Assembly (NCBI GenBank): GCA_016195115.1
Contig: JACQAI010000200.1
Location: forward strand, 1 to 7,064
Source of the DNA: Pseudomonadota bacterium
GTDB taxonomy: Bacteria; Pseudomonadota; Alphaproteobacteria; Elsterales; Elsteraceae
Reading direction: 5' to 3'
DNA: 7,064 nt
Shown here: piece by piece, positions 4,652 through 7,064 of the stretch
Numbering within the stretch: position 1 is the first letter of the stretch
Layout of the letters: each line of letters begins with the position of its first letter
The notes under the pieces: model-generated
Database searches by the model: none
Seen by the model: only the letters and a program-made list of their open reading frames with translations
Told to the model about the DNA's origin: nothing
Program-made: the position numbers and the translations under genes

Positions 4652-6480
4652 TCATTTTGACGGCTTCATCGCGTAGCCGACCGACTGCAGGCTGACGCCG
4701 ATCTCGTCGAGGATGACGGGATCATCGATGGTCGCCGGCAGCTTGTAGTCGAGCCCGTCGGCGATCTTCTGCATGGTGCCGCGCAGGATCTTGCCAGAGC
4801 GCGTCTTGGGCAGGCGCTTGACCACCGTCGCGGTCTTGAACGACGCCACCGGGCCGATGCGCTCGCGCACCAGCGCCACGACCTCGTGGCAGATGTCATC
4901 GTCGGGCCGCGCGACCCCGGCCTTGAGCACGACGAAGCCGAGCGGCACCTGGCCCTTGATCGCGTCGGCGACGCCGATCACCGCGCACTCGGCGACGTCG
5001 GGATGCGAGGCCAGCACCTCCTCCATGCCGCCGGTCGACAGCCGGTGGCCGGCGACGTTGATGATGTCGTCGGTGCGCGCCATCACGGAGACGTAGCCGT
5101 CTTCGTCGATGAAGCCGGCGTCGCCGGTCTTGTAGTAGCCGTCGAACTCGTCGAGGTACGAAGCAACGTAGCCCTGGTCGTTGTGCCACAGGGTCGGCAG
5201 CGAGCCCGGCGGCAGCGGCAGCTTGATGGCCAGCGAGCCGATCTGGCCCGCCGGCACCGGCTTCGACGCGGCGTCGAGCACGCGCACGTCCCAGCCCGGC
5301 ACCGCTCTGGTCGGCGAGCCCGGCTTGACCGGCAGGCGCTCGAGGCCGAGGCAGTTGGCGGCGATCGGCCAGCCGGTCTCGGTCTGCCACCAATGGTCGA
5401 TCACCGGCACCTTGAGCTGGTCCTCGGCCCATTTCAGCGTGTCGGGATCGCAGCGCTCGCCCGCGAGGAACAGCGCGCGGAACGTGCCCAAGTCGTATTT
5501 CTTGATCAGCGCGCCGCGCGGATCGTCGCGCTTGATGGCGCGGAACGCGGTCGGCGCGGTGAACATCACCTTGACGCCGTGCTCGGAGATCACGCGCCAG
5601 AACGCGCCGGCGTCGGGCGTGCCGACCGGCTTGCCCTCGTAGAGGATGGTGGTGCAGCCATAGATCAGCGGCGCGTAGACGATGTAGGAATGGCCGACCA
5701 CCCAGCCCACGTCCGAGGCCGCCCAGAACACCTCGCCCGAATGCCGGTCGTGCCCGAGGTGTAGAGGATGTAGAGCGGGTCGGTCGCGGCGACCGGCACG
5801 CAGTCGGCCGGCGCCGCGCGACCGACCGCGTCGTGCCAGTCGAGATCGCGCCCCGCAGTCAACGCCGCGGTCTGCTCGGGACGCTGCACGATCAAGCAGC
5901 GCTCGGGCTTGGCTGAGGCCATCGCGAGCGCGGCGTCGAGCAGCGGCTTGTAAGGCACGACGCGGCCGGGCTCGATGCCGCAGCTCGCCGCGACGATCAG
6001 CTTGGGCTTGGCATCGTCGATGCGAGTCTTCAGCTCATTGGCCGCGAAGCCGCCGAACACCACCGAGTGCACGGCACCGAGCCGCGCGCAGGCGAGCATC
6101 GCGATCACCGCCTCGGGCACCATCGGCATGTAGATCAGCACACGGTCGCCGGCGCCGACCCCCAGGGCGCGCATCGCGCCGGCGCAGCGCGCCACGTGAT
6201 CGCGCAGCTCGGCGTAGCTGAAGCGCCGCTGCGTGGCGGTGACCGGGCTGTCGTAGATCAGCGCCGTTTGTTGGCCACGCCCCGCTGAGACGTGGCGGTC
6301 GAGCGCGTTGTGGCAGGTGTTGACCTCGCCGCCACGGAACCAGCGATAGAACGGCGGCTTGTCGCGATCGAGCACGCGCTGCCACGGCTTGACCCAGTCG
6401 ATCGCGCGCGCCGCCTCGCCCCAAAACCCCTCGGGATCCTTGAGCGACCGCTCGTGGGCCGCCTGGTGCTCACCCGCCAT
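4652..6480 (-). pseudogene. prpE: Propionyl-CoA synthetase PrpE, broken by an internal deletion in the ATP loop
   Basis: PrpE joins propionate to CoA via an adenylate, feeding propionate catabolism. Two pieces in different frames make up the gene. The first (6480 to 5743, 246 codons) has the N-terminal ACAS domain (PPFYRWFRGGEVNTCHNALDRHV), IYMPMVPEAVIAMLACARLG, ASCGIEPGRV, and ends in the P-loop YILYTSGTTG. The second (5740 to 4652, 362 residues) resumes at SGEVFWAASDVGWVVGHSYI and holds the A5 motif DHWWQTETGWPI, YYKTGDAGFIDEDGY, and the catalytic-lysine motif PKTRSGKILRG (lysine codon at 4790-4792). Missing between them is the stretch xPKG to the helix before GEV, about 79 nt by comparison with the family, so the frame is lost. 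With it restored the length, about 635, is normal. The start at 6480 has GGGGTGA just upstream. The remaining halves are well preserved, so the lesion is recent or an assembly error. An acetyl-CoA synthetase is less likely. Confidence 0.88.
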
Positions 6481-6632
6481 GGCTCACCCCGTTGGCGCGA
6501 CATTTCCCCCGCGCGGCAGCCGCAGGCGCGAGCGCCTCCGGTCTGCGGGGATTACCCCCGACTCGCCGCCCGCGCTATAGTGGAAGAAATCCGCGCCGCG
6601 TGCCAGCGGCGCCACGAAGACGGAGCACGGGG
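6481..6632. promoter_or_regulatory. Divergent promoter region between prpE and an acyl-CoA ligase
   Basis: This 152-nt gap separates two diverging ligase genes. CTATAG (6575-6580) with TTACCC (6552-6557) 17 nt upstream is a candidate promoter for the plus-strand ligase, good at -10 and weak at -35. A perfect inverted repeat, AGGCGC-GA-GCGCCT (6524-6537), lies on the prpE side and could be an operator or a chance hairpin. No clear prpE promoter was found. Confidence 0.4.
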
Positions 6633-7064
6633 ATGGACGGCAGGACGGGTCTGGGCCCGACCCACATCTACGAGGCGGGGCTCGGCCGCACGCCGGCCAA
6701 TTTCGCGCCCCTGACGCCGCTCGGCTTCCTCGAGCGCGCCGCGGCGGTGTTTCCGGACCACCCGGCGATCGCCTACGGCGCGCTGCATCGCAGCTATGCC
6801 GAATTCTACGCACGCGCCCGGCGGCTCGCGTCGGCCCTGAGCGCGCGCGGCATCGGGCTCGGCGACACCGTGTCGGCGATGCTGCCCAACGTGCCGGCGA
6901 TGCTCGAGGCGCATTTCGGCGTGCCGATGATCGGCGGCGTGCTCAACACGCTCAACATCCGGCTCGACGCCGAGGCGATCGCCTTCATGCTGCAGCATTG
7001 CGAAGCCAAGGTGCTGCTGACCGACCGCGAATTCTCCGGCGTGATCACGAAGGCGCTCGAGCAG
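6633..7064 (+). CDS. Acyl-CoA synthetase (AMP-binding), N-terminal part, cut by window edge
   Basis: The frame is open from ATG 6633 to the window end and encodes 144 residues of an adenylate-forming (ANL superfamily) acyl-CoA ligase, which activates a fatty or other carboxylic acid with ATP and CoA. Diagnostic are GLGRTPANFAPLTPLGFLER near residue 18, FPDHPAIAYG, the YAEFYARARRLASAL helix, the GLGDTVSAMLPNVPAMLEAHFG core and GGVLNTLNIRLDAEAIAFML, followed by CEAKVLLTDREF. The P-loop and active-site motifs lie beyond the window, so the substrate cannot be judged; the N-terminus looks like the acyl-CoA synthetase group often annotated as medium- or long-chain ligases in Alphaproteobacteria. 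The start is firm: GGAG at 6622-6625 with a 7-nt gap. It diverges from prpE, another acid-activating enzyme. Confidence 0.88.
   Translation, partial: MDGRTGLGPTHIYEAGLGRTPANFAPLTPLGFLERAAAVFPDHPAIAYGALHRSYAEFYARARRLASALSARGIGLGDTVSAMLPNVPAMLEAHFGVPMIGGVLNTLNIRLDAEAIAFMLQHCEAKVLLTDREFSGVITKALEQ

Noticed and set aside
5735..5757. Programmed frameshifting as the explanation for prpE
   Set aside because: There is no slippery run, and the conserved residues of the ATP loop are physically absent, so a shift of reading frame could not restore the enzyme.
5665..5760. Two separate genes instead of one broken prpE
   Set aside because: The two pieces are the consecutive N- and C-terminal parts of a single enzyme, with no ribosome site before the second part.
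4886..5764. A plus-strand open frame of 292 codons opposite prpE
   Set aside because: It mirrors prpE codons (repeated His/Arg/Ala/Gly/Val), has no family features, and prpE on the other strand is unmistakable.
1..7064. CRISPR arrays, tRNA or rRNA genes, insertion sequences, phage or defence operons other than the toxin-antitoxin pair
   Set aside because: No regular repeat-spacer array, cloverleaf, rRNA stretch, transposase or recombinase was found in either strand.

Overview
The window is chromosomal DNA from a high-GC alphaproteobacterium, probably of the Rhodospirillales/Hyphomicrobiales type and possibly from a metagenome assembly. The evidence is a cysteine-free alphaproteobacterial L31, two cell-cycle proteins largely confined to the class (RcdA/DUF1465 and TrcR/DUF1013), a DUF1192 protein, and promoters that resemble the alphaproteobacterial CTTGAC-N17-CTATAT consensus. 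No locus here looks like a wholly new biological system. The most unusual content is two broken metabolic genes and a lower-GC accessory patch.

Layout. 1-482 (minus) is the amino-terminal half of an MsbA-type ABC exporter, cut by the window edge. A divergent promoter region (483-639) separates it from rpmE (640-870, plus). A 27-nt direct repeat fills the gap to rcdA (955-1392, minus). A 214-nt gap rich in GC hairpins leads to a small DUF1192 gene (1607-1789, minus). Diverging from that is a PIG3-type quinone oxidoreductase (1858-2741, plus) whose 5' part is missing and out of frame. Next comes trcR (2869-3450, plus). From memory, the order ABC exporter, rpmE, rcdA, DUF1192, quinone oxidoreductase, trcR is a recurring alphaproteobacterial neighbourhood, so this half is core genome.

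Directly behind trcR sits a two-gene toxin-antitoxin module (Phd/YefM-like antitoxin 3457-3708; PemK-like toxin 3713-4147). A small exported two-cysteine protein (4180-4635, minus) faces it. Sampled GC falls from 46/60 (2161-2220) in the core to 38/60 (3841-3900) and 30/60 (4261-4320) here, which suggests acquired DNA. Beyond it, prpE (4652-6480, minus), encoding propionyl-CoA synthetase, carries an internal loss of about 79 nt inside its ATP-binding loop. A second acyl-CoA ligase diverges from it (6633 to the window end, plus).

How the genes relate. RcdA and TrcR both belong to cell-cycle control (CtrA proteolysis and transcription). The ABC exporter and L31 are housekeeping. The two ligases activate carboxylic acids and share one intergenic region. 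Both broken genes show non-triplet losses of roughly 80-120 nt in otherwise conserved sequence, so either the strain is losing them or the assembly has local deletions; the sequence alone cannot decide.
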